From: Pelobates cultripes
Lineage: Eukaryota; Chordata; Amphibia; Anura; Pelobatidae
Assembly (NCBI GenBank): GCA_933207985.1
Contig: OW240915.1
Location: forward strand, 119,530,150-119,594,149
Direction: 5' to 3'
DNA: 64,000 nucleotides
Made by a program: the position numbers and the translations under genes. Each line of letters starts with the position of its first letter. Position 1 is the stretch's first letter. A model generated the notes under the pieces. It was given only the letters and a program-made list of their open reading frames with translations, did no database searches and was not told the origin of the DNA. Shown piece by piece: positions 33,201 to 42,407 of this stretch.

Positions 33201-33917
33201 GCTCCCAGGTTTCTTGGTCCCTACAAAGTGTTACGTAGGGTCAACCCCGTTTCCTACTCCCTGGACTTGCCTCCTTCCATGCGTATTCCGCACACGTTTC
33301 ACGTTTCACTTTTGAAGCCCTTGCTGTGTAACCGGTTCTCTCGTCCTCTCGGACGGCCCGTTTCCCCTCGTACTGTCTCTAGTGACGTGTTCGAAGTAGC
33401 TGCCCTTCTCGACTCTCGTGTTTCTAGGGGTCGGCTGCAATACCTGGTGGATTGGAAGGGTTACGGCCCTGAGGAGCGGTCTTGGGTTTCGTGCTCTGAT
33501 TTGCACGCCCCCTCTTTAGTCCGCTCCTTTCATGCCCGGTTTCCTTTGAAGCCTTCTGCTTCCCGCCCTCTGGGCGGTCTTCGAGGGGGGGGTACTGTCA
33601 GGGTCCCGCGGGCGGCTGCGAGGGGAGGTTGCAGTCCGCTCGCGGCACTCACCCTCCAGCCGTCCGCGGTCCCCCTTCAGCCGTGTGCTCGGCGGGCGGC
33701 ACCCTCTCTCCCACGGGTGCCGTCCGCCTCTTCCTCTGTGTCTCCCAGCGGCAGCATGCATGACGCTGCACGCTGGGAGACCGCCCACTTTAACCAACGC
33801 CGGGGTCAGTCACCTGACCCGGCGTTAAAGGCACAGTGCCTCAATCACAGTGGGAGGTTTAGATATCTCCCACGTGTGATTGTTAATTCTGATTGGAAAT
33901 TATCCAATCAGAATTAA
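30267..33917 (+). CDS. pol: Gypsy-1 Pol polyprotein (PR-RT-RH-IN-chromodomain)
   Basis: An open frame of 1216 codons; the true start is probably upstream by frameshift near 30219. Protease DSG is at residues 32-34 (LIDSGAADNL). The RT catalytic YLDD is at about 348-351, within VVYLDDILVYS. The RNase H aspartate is at about 498 (EVDASESGVGAVLS). The integrase HHCC finger spans about 690-730 (TCRVCTQC), and the DDE core is MDF near 753, DRGPQF near 813 and NGAAERANQ near 849. A GPY/F-like LGPYKVLRRVNPVSYSL follows, and a chromodomain at about 1042-1090 (VDWKGYGPEERSW). No stop occurs before the 3' LTR, so the frame runs 322 bp into it. It makes element cDNA and integrates it. Confidence 0.95.
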   Translation: MTLSPHVSISRPFITVSLLVNKTTITTKALIDSGAADNLMDENFAKTAALTLIQKATPLVVEAIDGRPLEKPLVTHETQEIVMSVGVLHKERLTFQIIDSPTASIVLGFPWLVKHNPVLDWGCLDILSWGESCQRDCMAQVRPVCLLNVPTAKPLSVSVPSVYADLALVFEKREADKLPPHRDYDCAINLLPGTMPPRGKVYPLSEKENQVMEEYIRESLRKGFIRRSSSPAGAGFFFVAKKEGDLRPCIDYRGLNNITVKNAYPIPLITELFDRVKGSKYFTKLDLRGAYNLIRIKENDEWKTAFNTRSGHYEYLVMPFGLCNAPAVFQDLINDVLRDLLHVCAVVYLDDILVYSPDLKSHHKHVRMVLKKLLQNGLYCKLEKCLFDQTSVQFLGYIISEQGFSMDPAKLEAILSWPLPQGLKAIQRFIGFANYYRKFIKNFSPLISPITKLTKKGLHPRVWTPEALKAFETLKKAFASAPVLHHPNPSLPFVMEVDASESGVGAVLSQRLSYDEPLHPCCFFSKRLSDPEKNYDVGNRELLAIVLAFKEWRYLLEGSRHKIMVLTDHKNLSYITDARRLSARQARWSLFLSRFQYIITYRPGCRNAKADAISRQYEPLEFVNPTPEPIVPASQIIAATRLVVSSPFLENIKTYQTQAPQEKPVGKLYVKVSDRKKLLTLFHTAKTAGHPGVTKTYKSLLQQFWWPSLRRDVVDFVQTCRVCTQCKSPNMRPQGLLMPLSIPKKPWTHLSMDFIVDLPPSDGQTVILTVTDRFSKMAHFIPLQKLPSAIQLAQVFTKEVFRLHGVPQDIVSDRGPQFVSRFWRGFCAEMGVSLSFTSSYHPQSNGAAERANQSVELYLRCFTNAHQDDWSRLLPWAEFARNAVSHSSTGLSPFEVAYGFRPSVLPGAFSDKGMPALDQHLASLRKTWDQVHIALSRSAAAQKKFADRHRGATPSYAPGDRVWLSSKNLRLRVPSMKFAPRFLGPYKVLRRVNPVSYSLDLPPSMRIPHTFHVSLLKPLLCNRFSRPLGRPVSPRTVSSDVFEVAALLDSRVSRGRLQYLVDWKGYGPEERSWVSCSDLHAPSLVRSFHARFPLKPSASRPLGGLRGGGTVRVPRAAARGGCSPLAALTLQPSAVPLQPCARRAAPSLPRVPSASSSVSPSGSMHDAARWETAHFNQRRGQSPDPALKAQCLNHSGRFRYLPRVIVNSDWKLSNQN

Positions 33918-34215
33918 CCTTTGGATTTATATACTTACCTTTCCTGTTCCTCTTCGCCCTGTTGTGGTCTTTGCTTGTTAGTATTGATTCTGAACTTGTG
34001 CTTCTGGTTACGTACTCTCTGGCTTGTTATCCGACTCTGTGACTTTCTCCTACCCTTTGACCTCGGCTTGTTTCACGTTATTCTGTCTTCTGGTTCCCCT
34101 TACTCGGCTTGTTTTCTGACTATTCTTTGTGTGCTTAGCCCGGCCACTCTAAGGTCCGGTACGGCACTTTGTGTGTGTGTGTGTGTTGGCGTGTTTGGTT
34201 CCCCGAATCGTGACA
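33596..34215 (+). repeat. Gypsy-1 3' LTR
   Basis: Near-identical to the 5' LTR. Preceded by the purine tract cgagggggggg (33582-33592). Contains the end of the Pol frame. Confidence 0.95.
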
Positions 34216-35044
34216 ACAACTTAACGTCGGCATTAAGTAATGAAATCGGCCTGAGATTACTGCAATATGTTGGTGGTTTATTTGGCTTAGGCAAGGTGAT
34301 AATGTAAGCTTCCAGCATATCTTGTGGGAATTTACCTGTCGTTCTTATTTTGTTAAATAGTTTTGTAAGGTGTGGTATTAATCGCGATGCCAATTTCAAA
34401 TAATAGTAGTTGGAGAGACCATCAGGTCCCGGTGCTTTATGTTTTGGCAGGGATTTAATCACATTACCCACTTCAGTTTCGGTGAACGGTGCGTCTAAAA
34501 GATTCATGTGATGTGTCGGTATTTGAGGGAGTGTGATTCGGGAGAGGTATCGTGTAATGTCTACAGCACTGGGGGATTTGGTGTTTGGGTTATTGCGAAG
34601 ATTGTACAGGTCTTCGTAAAAACAGGCCAATTCTTCAACAATCGTATTCGGGTTATATATTCGTACGTGATCTTTGGAATATAAATAAGGGATTTTAGTT
34701 TGTAGGTATTTTGCTTTCAGTTGATTAGCCAAAATCTTGCCTGCCTTGTTCCCTGAAAAGTAATACAATTGTTGAATTTTGCGTGCTTGCTTGGTGTATA
34801 TTTGCGATTGAAGAAGGTGAATATCCTGTTGTACTTTGGTGATGTGACGGGTGACTGATTTAGATGGGGATTGTTTATTGGATTCTTCTAACTTCCTAAG
34901 GGTATGGCGAAGTGCAGTCTCTTTAGAAATATAGCTTTTTTTAGCTATGGAACCCAATCTGATGAAGTGACCCCTAACAACTGCTTTGTGTGCCAGCCAT
35001 TGAGTTTCTACCGGTACCCTCCCACATCTTATGGACCAATCCAT
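34216..35044 (-). pseudogene. L1 ORF2, linker and RT fingers
   Basis: The minus-strand frame covers the endonuclease-RT linker (HKAVVRGHFIRLGS) and the RT motif 0-1 region (KAPGPDGLSNYYYLKL), ending PISLLNADVKLLS where the Gypsy element begins. A frame shift near 35044-35088 separates it from the endonuclease. The RT palm continues at 28678. Confidence 0.88.
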
Positions 35045-35087
35045 TGGGCTTCGGACATGGTCCGACTATGCCCCCATCCTGGTTACC

Positions 35088-35831
35088 CTAGCAGTGCCAT
35101 ACCCCACAACAGGGAGAGGTAAATGGCGTTTGAATGAATCTCTCCTTGATAACCCTGCTGACGTTCAATATATCTCGACTATATTTGTCGACTAGGCACA
35201 GGTCGATGCGTGTGTATGTTAGGTGTACCTGTGAGAAGTAAGTGTAATCTCGTGCTGTTGGAAATAAATTTCTCCATGTGTCATATAGATCTTGCTCATG
35301 GAGAAGCCGAGAGAACAGTTTACTATTATGAATAGATAATTTATTGGGAGGTTTGTTTTTGGTGCGTTGTATATCTAGAGAGGGCATGAGGGTGCAATTA
35401 CAGTCGCCGCAAATGATAACATGGCCCTGTTTGATGGAATTTATTTTCTTAATTGCTTTATTAAGAAATGAGAATTGAGCTTCATTAGGAGCGTAAAGCG
35501 ATACCACCGTTACTTGAATACCATTCAGTTCGCCTACCAGGGCCAGTAAGCGGCCAGATGGGTCGGTGAATTGTTTTTGAGCTGTGTAAAGCCAATCTTT
35601 GTGGAAAAAAATTGCAACACCTTTGGACTTGGTTGGTGAGTAAGCGTGGTACATTTGTGGGTACATGGGGGAACGGATCTGAGGAGGGTTACGGTTCGCG
35701 AAATGCGTATCTTGGACACATACAATCGCAGATCCTGCTTTATGTATGTCTTTCAGCAGTTGCTTTCGTTTGTAGGGGCTATTGAGGCCTTTGACGTTAA
35801 GGGAAAAGATTTGTAGTGTATTAGACGGCAT
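35088..35831 (-). pseudogene. L1 ORF2, AP-like endonuclease
   Basis: Starts MPSNTLQIFSLNVKGLNSPY, the N-terminal LNVxGLN block of L1 endonucleases. ICGDCNCTL corresponds to the GDFN block with Phe replaced by Cys. VVSLYAPN and RIDLCLVD are the other core blocks. The final SDH block is lost to the frameshift near 35100. The domain makes the target nick that primes L1 copying. Confidence 0.9.
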
Positions 35832-37084
35832 CTATATCATAAAGTGAGGTGGTGATTGGGACCTCTGTCGCATCTTAGTTTGGAACTGTGCAGAATAGCA
35901 CCCCTTGAGGTATACCCTGTTGCCCACTCCGGGGACATGGGAACCCAGATCGTATTGGGGCCACTCATAATATTCCCTTCAGAGTGGACGCTTCCAAATG
36001 TCATGTAATGGTCTAATGTGGTGTGAGCAAAAAAGCCTACTTGTGAGGGTGGAAGTGGAGGGGGAGGGAAAGGGAAAGAACCATGGATAAACAAACAATA
36101 ACAATAACACAGGTATATACAGAGGAAACCCTTAATGGGTTCCACATAAACCGTCATCCGTAGGATATGTAAGAACACATCCCATGGCGACCTAGGGAGG
36201 TCTTGTGGGCTCCTCCCGACCAATGACTCAGAATAATCTAAATGGTATGACTGTAAGTCTATTCAATTCAATGTGTGTTACATAGCCGTCTCTTGTTATA
36301 GAGCGAGTGATTCCGTGGTACAACCACAGTAGTAGATGCTTCTGGGTGCCCCTCAGGGTGAGGTCTCATAGAGATAGGTAACACCTCTTTGTCCTGCGGT
36401 AGCGTCATCGGCTAGACAATATTATGGCTGGTTGCTAATTATAATATGGATACAGGCTCTGGGTATGTGCGCCCATGTCAGTTAATCTTGCCTGCAATCT
36501 AACATTATATATATATATATTAATATAACACTCCAGGACTGGAGTACCAGTACCAGGGGTGAAACACTGTCTTGAACCTCAATACACAGCCGTGCAAGAA
36601 GACCTCGCCCCCCTAGAAGGAGTTAAACATATTGGGTATGCAATCACATATTGTAAAAAGCACTCAAAATATTTGCAAATCATGTGGACTATAACTGTTC
36701 TGCAGAGCGAGTTGAACATGTGGTCTGAGCTACCAGATCCGTATCAGTTTAAGTTTGAGGTAGTTATACTTAAAGCTCGGTATAAACTACGCTGCGTGCA
36801 GGAAATATGTGTCTAGTGCTTCATAAAGATGTTACATTAAAAGGTACCCAGAATATCAGTCTGCACATCGTCCTACGAGTGAGCCATAATAATTATAATC
36901 CCATAATAGCATAGCTTGAATATAGTATGCACAACAATATAAACTATATACATGACTTAAACGGACAGTATCTCGACAGTACTAGCTTGACAACAGGTAT
37001 AAAATCTGAGAAATTGCTATAAACTCAAATACATATCCAAGATACTTATCAATAACTTTGTGGACATAAGCAACCATAAGGAGG
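35832..37084 (-). other. L1 inter-ORF region
   Basis: About 1.25 kb between ORF1 and ORF2 with no recognised domain, longer than usual for an L1 spacer. A short (TA)n run lies near 36508. It may hold an unrecognised insertion. Confidence 0.55.
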
Positions 37085-38053
37085 TCATGGAGTGTTGGCT
37101 GGTGATTTCGCCATTTGCCAGTCTGCTTGAAGTTTCCTCGGGGATGCATTATCCGAAGCTTTGCTTTGGAGTTGAGGAGTACCAGTCCATAGCCCCCAAG
37201 CTGAAATCAACTTCATACCCTCTGTTGGGTCAGTCGCTATGTGGTTGCGGCCTTGTCGCCAGATGATTAATTTGGTTGGATAACCCCATTTGTAAGCCAC
37301 GTTGTTGTTCCGTAAAGTTTTAGTTACTGTGATGAAACCTCTTCGTTTTTCTATCGTAGCTGCTGATAAATCCGCAAAGAGTGCGATCCGTTGATGAGGT
37401 TCTGGGAGTGTTGGGGCTTTTCTCGCCGCTGCCAGCAAAGTTTCCTTGTGAGCAAAGTAATGAAATCTTACGATAACATCCTTAGGGACTTCTTTTGGTA
37501 AATGCGCAGGCCGTGGGAGTCTGTGCATACGATCATAAGCCCATGCGGAATTAGGTTGGCCTGGGACCAGGGTGTTACAAATAGATAGAATGTGCGCTGG
37601 TAGTGCTTCTTGCGTAACATCATCCGGTATGCCCCTGAATCTTATATTTTGCCTCCTTGACCTGTCTTCCATGTCAGCAAGTTTGTCACGTAATAAGGAG
37701 TTGTCTTCAGACAATTTCTGAACTTTGTCCACAACTTCGTTATGTGCTATACAGAGCTCGTCCGTTTTATTTTCCAGGTGATTGGTCCTGTCACCGATAT
37801 TAGAGATTTCTTTCCTCAGATCGCCATTAATGCGGTGAAAGTCCGCTGTTATAGTAGCTCTAAGTTCTTGCAGCATTTTGTGAAGGCTGCGTTCCGTCAC
37901 TGGGGCTTCAGAGTATTTGGATGAACTCAGTTCGTAGTCTGATTGACCATCAGATAAGTTAGAGGTGTCGTCGCCATCTTGGATATCTTTGCGGCGGTCC
38001 GCTCTTTTCGATTTTGTCATTTCTGACAGCTTTAACTGCTTAGGAGGTGGCAT
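37085..38053 (-). CDS. L1 ORF1 protein (nucleic-acid chaperone)
   Basis: An intact 322-codon frame. Residues 1-55 are basic then acidic and Ser-rich. A coiled coil spans about 57-130 (LQELRATITADFHRINGDL, NHLENKTDEL). An RRM starts near 136 (RRQNIRFRGIPDDV) and contains AYDRMHRLPRP. The C-terminal domain (RIALFADLSAATIEKRRGF, YKWGYPTKLII) follows. This is the transposase_22/L1 ORF1p architecture: a trimeric RNA-binding protein that coats L1 RNA. It starts 143 bp from the L1 5' end. Being intact beside a broken ORF2, it fits a fairly young insertion. Confidence 0.92.
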   Translation of the reverse strand: MPPPKQLKLSEMTKSKRADRRKDIQDGDDTSNLSDGQSDYELSSSKYSEAPVTERSLHKMLQELRATITADFHRINGDLRKEISNIGDRTNHLENKTDELCIAHNEVVDKVQKLSEDNSLLRDKLADMEDRSRRQNIRFRGIPDDVTQEALPAHILSICNTLVPGQPNSAWAYDRMHRLPRPAHLPKEVPKDVIVRFHYFAHKETLLAAARKAPTLPEPHQRIALFADLSAATIEKRRGFITVTKTLRNNNVAYKWGYPTKLIIWRQGRNHIATDPTEGMKLISAWGLWTGTPQLQSKASDNASPRKLQADWQMAKSPANTP

Positions 38054-38196
38054 TGTAGGGTGCTGTGATAGTCCCGTAAGCTCAGGGTAGCGGGTAGCGG
38101 TGGTTCAGTCGCTCATTTAGTTGCTACAGGTCGGGATAACGGCGGAGCTCCTATGCCATGCGTCCTCTCTCACCGGAAGCCGGACACGCCCCCCCC
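38054..38196 (-). promoter_or_regulatory. L1 5' UTR / internal promoter
   Basis: A short 143-bp 5' UTR starting with a G-run on the minus strand, as L1 RNAs often do. It contains an ETS-type ccggaag on the plus strand near 38173. Confidence 0.5.
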
Positions 38197-38365
38197 ATAT
38201 ATATACATCTTAACTGAACTTGATCTGTATATAATAAATCAAAATTGATCTGTATATAATGGTAGAGGTAATTAAGTTTACTGATGTATAGATACCTTGG
38301 GATTAATATCCCCTCTTTTTCCTTTCTGTAATTCAACTTGTATACCATGACCACGTGTTCATAAT

Positions 38366-38458
<93 letters not shown>

Positions 38459-38536
38459 ATATACATTTGCACTAGTTAGTTTCACTATTTATATAATTAT
38501 TTTTCATTATTATATATATATACCTTTTTGTTTTCT
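38197..38536 (+). other. Penelope copy 1, 3' part after the L1
   Basis: Begins with the L1 TSD and matches 42391-42634 except for an extra block around 38350-38370 and a long (AT)n run. Ends at the tandem-duplication junction. Confidence 0.85.
38369..38457. repeat. Long (AT)n microsatellite
   Basis: About 44 AT pairs. At the matching place in copy 2 (about 42541-42556) there are only a few. Confidence 0.97.
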
Positions 38537-38998
38537 TCCAGGGCAGACCATGCGCAGAGCTCTGCTGAAGAGCTCTAGCATGAGAAGAAAGTCCTGTATT
38601 TGTTCTGCACAGTGCAAGCAAATTTAATAACATGCTTGCACTGTGTTTCCTTGCAACTTGTCTCTGGTGTCTCTATAAATGGATAACAGGAGACAAAAGG
38701 GCAAGGAAAGAGTATTGTGCATGTGTTTGGAGCCTGCTTGTGGTATTGCGTGTGTGTAGAGTGAGCTGGTCGTGGTGTGGTATTGTGTAATAAGGTTGGT
38801 TTTAGTCGTGTTGTGTTTGTGGTGTAATGTGATGCATATGTGGCTATGGGCTGTAGAAAATGTATGTATTGGGTAAATAGGAAGTGTGTGCATACAGGCT
38901 ATAGTGTGTGTGTGTGTGTTTAGGGGTGTAGAATGTGTTTGCTTACAAGGAATCTAGTGTGTGTATAGGGGATCCAGAGTGTGTATGTTAAGAGTGTA

Positions 38999-39032
<34 letters not shown>

Positions 39033-39089
39033 TTGGAAGTATTGTATATGTGTGTGGTGCAGTGTGTTGGGGGGTTCTGTGTGTATGTG

Positions 39090-40425
39090 AGGGGTGCAAT
39101 ATGTGTGTGTGTGTGAGGGGTGCGGTGTGTGTGAGAGTGCCGTGTGTGATGTGTGTGAGAGTGCCGTGTGTGAGTGATGGGTGTGAGAGTGCTGTGTGTG
39201 AGAGTGCTGTGTGTGATGGGTGTGAGAGTGGTGTGAGAGTGCTGTGTGTGAGAGAGTGCTGTGTGTGTGAGAGTGTTGTGTGTGTGAAAGTGCTGTGTGT
39301 GTGAAAGTGCTGTGTGAGAGAGTGCTGTGAGAGAGTGCTGTGTGTGATGGGTGTGAGAGTGCGGTGTGTGTGAGAGTGCTATGTGTGTGAGAGTGCTGTG
39401 TGTGATGGGTGTGAGAGTGGTGTGAGAGTGCTGTGTGTGAGAGAGTGCTGTGTGTGAGAGAGTGCTGTGTGTGTGAGAGTGCTGTGTGTGTGTGTGAGGT
39501 GTGTGAGAGTGCTGTGTGTGATGGGTGTGAGTGCTGTGAGTGTGAGACTGCTGTGTGTGTGAGAGTGCTGTGTGAGAGTGCTGTGAGAGTGCTGTGTGAG
39601 TGAGAGTGCTGTGTGTGATGGGTGAGAGTGCTGTGTGTGTGAAAGTGCTGTGTGAGAGAGTGATGTGAGAGAGTGCTGTGTGTGATGGGTGTGAGAGTGC
39701 TGTGTGTGTGAGAGTGCTGCGTGTGTGAGAGTGCTGTGTGTGTGAGAGTGGTGTGTGTGTGAAAGTGCTGTGTGAGAGAGTGATGTGAGAGAGTGCTGTG
39801 TGTGAGAGTGCTGCGTGTGTGAGAGTGCTGCGTGTGTGAGTGCTGCGTGTGTGAGACTGCTGCGTGTGTGAGAATGCTGTGTGAGAGAGTGCTGTGTGAG
39901 TGAGAGTGCTGTGTGTGATGGGTGAGAGTGCTGTGTGTGTGAAAGTGCTGTGGGAGAGAGTGCTGTGTGAGAGAGTGCTGTGTGTGATGGGTGAGAGAGT
40001 GCTGTGTGTGTAAAAGTGCTGTGTGAAAGTGCTGTGTGAGAGAGTACTGTGTGTGAGAGTGCTGTGTGAGAGAGTGCTGTGTGTGATGGGTGAGAGAGTG
40101 CTGTGAGAGAGTGCTGTGTGAGAGAGTGCTCTGTGTGTGAGAGTGCTGTGTGTGATGGGTGAGAGAGTGCTGTGTGTGTGAGAGTGCTGTGTTGGAGAGT
40201 GCTGTGAGAGAGTGCTGTGTGTGAGAGAGTGATGTGTGAGAGAGTGCTGTGTGAGTGAGAGTGCTGTGTGTGATGGGTGAGAGAGTGCTGTGTGTGTGAA
40301 AGTGCTGTGTGTGAGAGTGCTGTGTGTGAGAGTGCTGTGTGAGAGAGTGCTGTGTGTGAGAGTGCTGTGTGTGATGGGTGTGAGAGTGCTGTGTGAGAGT
40401 GTTGTATAAATGTTATTGTGTGTGT
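39090..40425. repeat. GAGAGTGCTGTGTGTG minisatellite, copy 2
   Basis: Counterpart of 18440-19850 with a different unit order. Frames across it are artefacts. Confidence 0.95.
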
Positions 40426-40430
40426 GTGTG

Positions 40431-40904
40431 GACGGGGGTAAATAAACAAAAACAAAAAACAGGCATTATGTCCCCCCCCCCCTTCTTACCCTTAGCCTGG
40501 GGGGGGTGGACCGGCACACTGGTGACTGGGAGGCGGGTGGAAGTGTTCCTGGTGGTCCTCGTGGGTGAGTGAACTCTAGCCTGTGGGGCTAGAGTTCACT
40601 CTCGCGAGATCCGGTCATTGCCATCGCGAGAGGAACCCGGCGGAGCTGCAAGTTAGAGCTCCACTGGGTCCTCCTCTCCTGGCGGCTTTCTGTCTCCCTC
40701 TCTCCCCACCGGCAGCCGCATTTGGGCCGGTGAGGGAGAGCTTTGATCTCCCCACCGGCCCGTTATGGCAAACAGCGGGGCCGGCGCTAGGAGAGTGCCG
40801 GCCCTGCATAGATCCTGGGACCTCCCCTGCCGGCCTCGGCCCATGGACACCGCGGCCCACCGGGCATTTGCCCGGTGTGCCCGATGGCCAGTCCGGGCCT
40901 GTGT
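40431..40904. repeat. GC-rich module, copy 2
   Basis: Near-identical to 20884-21356, ending gccagtccgggcctg. The unoccupied solo-LTR target gtgtg lies just before it at about 40425-40430. Confidence 0.8.
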
Positions 40905-41245
40905 GAGCAGACTATGTGTGTGTATTCAGCAGACTGTGTGTGTGTGTGTGTATGTACTCAGCAGACTGTGTGTGTGTACTCAGCAGACTGTGTGTGTACT
41001 CAGCAGACCGTGTGCGTACTTAGCAGACTGTGTGTGTGTGTACTCGGCAGTCTGTGTGTATTCAGCATTGTATTTATTCAGCAGTCTGTGTGTGTGTGTA
41101 TTCAGCAGTGTATGTATTCAGCAGTCTGTGTGTACTCAGCAGTCTGTCTGTATGTGTACTCAGCAGCTGCCGATGTGAGTATTTAGCATCCGATGTTTGT
41201 ATATAGCATCCGGTGTGTGTATGGATTTAGCGGTCGGTGTGTGAT
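40905..41245. repeat. TACTCAGCAGACTGTGTGTG minisatellite, copy 2
   Basis: Counterpart of 21357-21735, slightly shorter. Confidence 0.9.
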
Positions 41246-41280
41246 AAGGTGCTCCATAATGGAGGGACCCATGAAAAAAA

Positions 41281-41325
41281 AACAACGCGCATTTCGGCGT
41301 GATAATACACCGTCCTCAGGGGTAA
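41281..41325 (-). ncRNA. Hammerhead-like ribozyme motif, copy 2
   Basis: Box II gaaa (41292-41295, minus strand) and box I ctgagga (41313-41319) with the same stem as copy 1. One flanking base differs (taaacg for taaatg). Confidence 0.55.
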
Positions 41326-41669
41326 ACGTGAATGTGACTACTCACCAGAACGGTTTAAATATGCTATGCCTTAATCAGCCGTCCATAAAACAGGTTATAT
41401 TTAGCTTAACTTACTCACCCTTCTTTTAGATGAGCATTAGCCATGAAATTATAGATGTTTTGTATTTTTAAAATGTAGCATGAAACAGCTGCAAAAAACA
41501 ACTTTCATGGATAAAAAAAAAAATTATTTAGTGCTTATGTAAGCACTAGAGTTGGGTCTTTCTGAAATGCTGCTACTTATTATTATTATAATAATAATAA
41601 TATATTGCCTGTCAATAAAACTACAGGAGGGTAGCAGCTGTACAAGAATATAGAGCAGAACGTACAAAA

Positions 41670-42407
41670 ATCAAACATAGGTGTACCAGTATATTCATTG
41701 TGGCTTCATTGTGGCCTATCCTTTTGAATGATGTACATCTTAGGGATATTTTAAGTCCACATGTCAATATCACAGCTAGACGTGGACGGAATATTCGAGA
41801 TTTTTTGGTTCCCAGTCATTTTTCCACTAAACCACAGCCACGTGCCTCTTGGTTGGGTACTCCACCGACAGGCACATACGGCTGTGGCAGATGTATAGCC
41901 TGCAAGTTTATTCTGAAAGGTTCTAAAACTGTGACTGATAGTAAGGGACAGGGCTCCTTTAAAATCAAAAGCTTTTTTAATTGCAACACTAAGGGCCTTG
42001 TATACCTGCTATCATGTATGTGTGGACAGAAATATGTAGGGAAGACTTTTAGGGCTTTTAAAGACAGGATTTTGGAGCATGTGAGATCCCCTAGGAATCG
42101 TCTCGAGACTCCTGTCTCGAGACATTTGAGAGAACATCACCAGGGGGATCCCAGTAACCTCAGGTTCTGTGGTTTAGAACTGGTTAAAAGGACCCCGAGA
42201 CGGGGAGATTTTGATAAAACTTTAAGACAAAGGGAGTCCAGATGGATATATGAACTCAAGACCCTTCAACCTTTAGGTTTGAATGAGGGATTTTCCTTTG
42301 CCCCCTTTTTTCCTTTGCCCCCTTTAATTGGTTTTCCGCCTCTATCTATCCTTATATGCATGGGTCTCCAAACTATGTTTATATGGTTTTATATATATAC
42401 ATCTTAA
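41670..42407 (+). pseudogene. Penelope RT end, CxxC finger and GIY-YIG nuclease, copy 2
   Basis: The open frame 41700-42407 repeats copy 1 with one conservative change in the finger (GRCIACKF for GRCVACKF) and a 17-bp tandem duplication near the C-terminus that changes the last residues. Order: RT thumb, finger, GIY-YIG core (GQKYVGKT, RILEH). 5' truncated, so no RT palm. The nuclease itself looks intact. Confidence 0.85.

Larger units (their letters stand above)
28679..34215 (+). mobile_element. Chromodomain Ty3/Gypsy LTR retrotransposon (Gypsy-1)
   Basis: 5537 bp with 620-bp LTRs (28679-29298 and 33596-34215) that differ at only two positions that I could find, so it is young. The 5-bp duplication acaac lies at 28674-28678 and 34216-34220. 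The internal region has Gag, then a Pol of protease, RT, RNase H, integrase and chromodomain, typical of the vertebrate Sushi/Amn type of chromovirus. It is inserted in L1 ORF2 in the opposite orientation. Gag carries one frameshift. Confidence 0.96.
22870..38196 (-). mobile_element. Full-length L1 LINE carrying two nested insertions
   Basis: Flanked by 15-bp duplications atatatatacatctt (22855-22869 and 38197-38211); the same site is unoccupied at 42391-42405 in the second tandem copy. On the minus strand it runs from a G-run 5' end (38196), through ORF1, a spacer, ORF2 and a 3' UTR, to a short poly(A) (plus-strand poly-T at 22868-22877). Subtracting the Gypsy and hAT-like insertions leaves about 6.8 kb, a complete L1. 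ORF2 has at least three frameshifts. Confidence 0.92.
17924..38536. repeat. Tandem duplication, copy 1 (expanded by insertions)
   Basis: Matches 38534-42634 in order and orientation once the solo LTR (19856-20878) and the L1 nest (22870-38196) are set aside; the remaining length is about 4.2 kb. At 38534-38536 the end of the unit joins its own start with 3 bp (tct) shared by both parents. Confidence 0.9.

Noticed and set aside
38355..38627. Ile/Tyr-rich frame
   Set aside because: Translation of the (AT)n run and the duplication junction.
39379..40455. 358-codon minus-strand open frame
   Set aside because: Same minisatellite in the second tandem copy.
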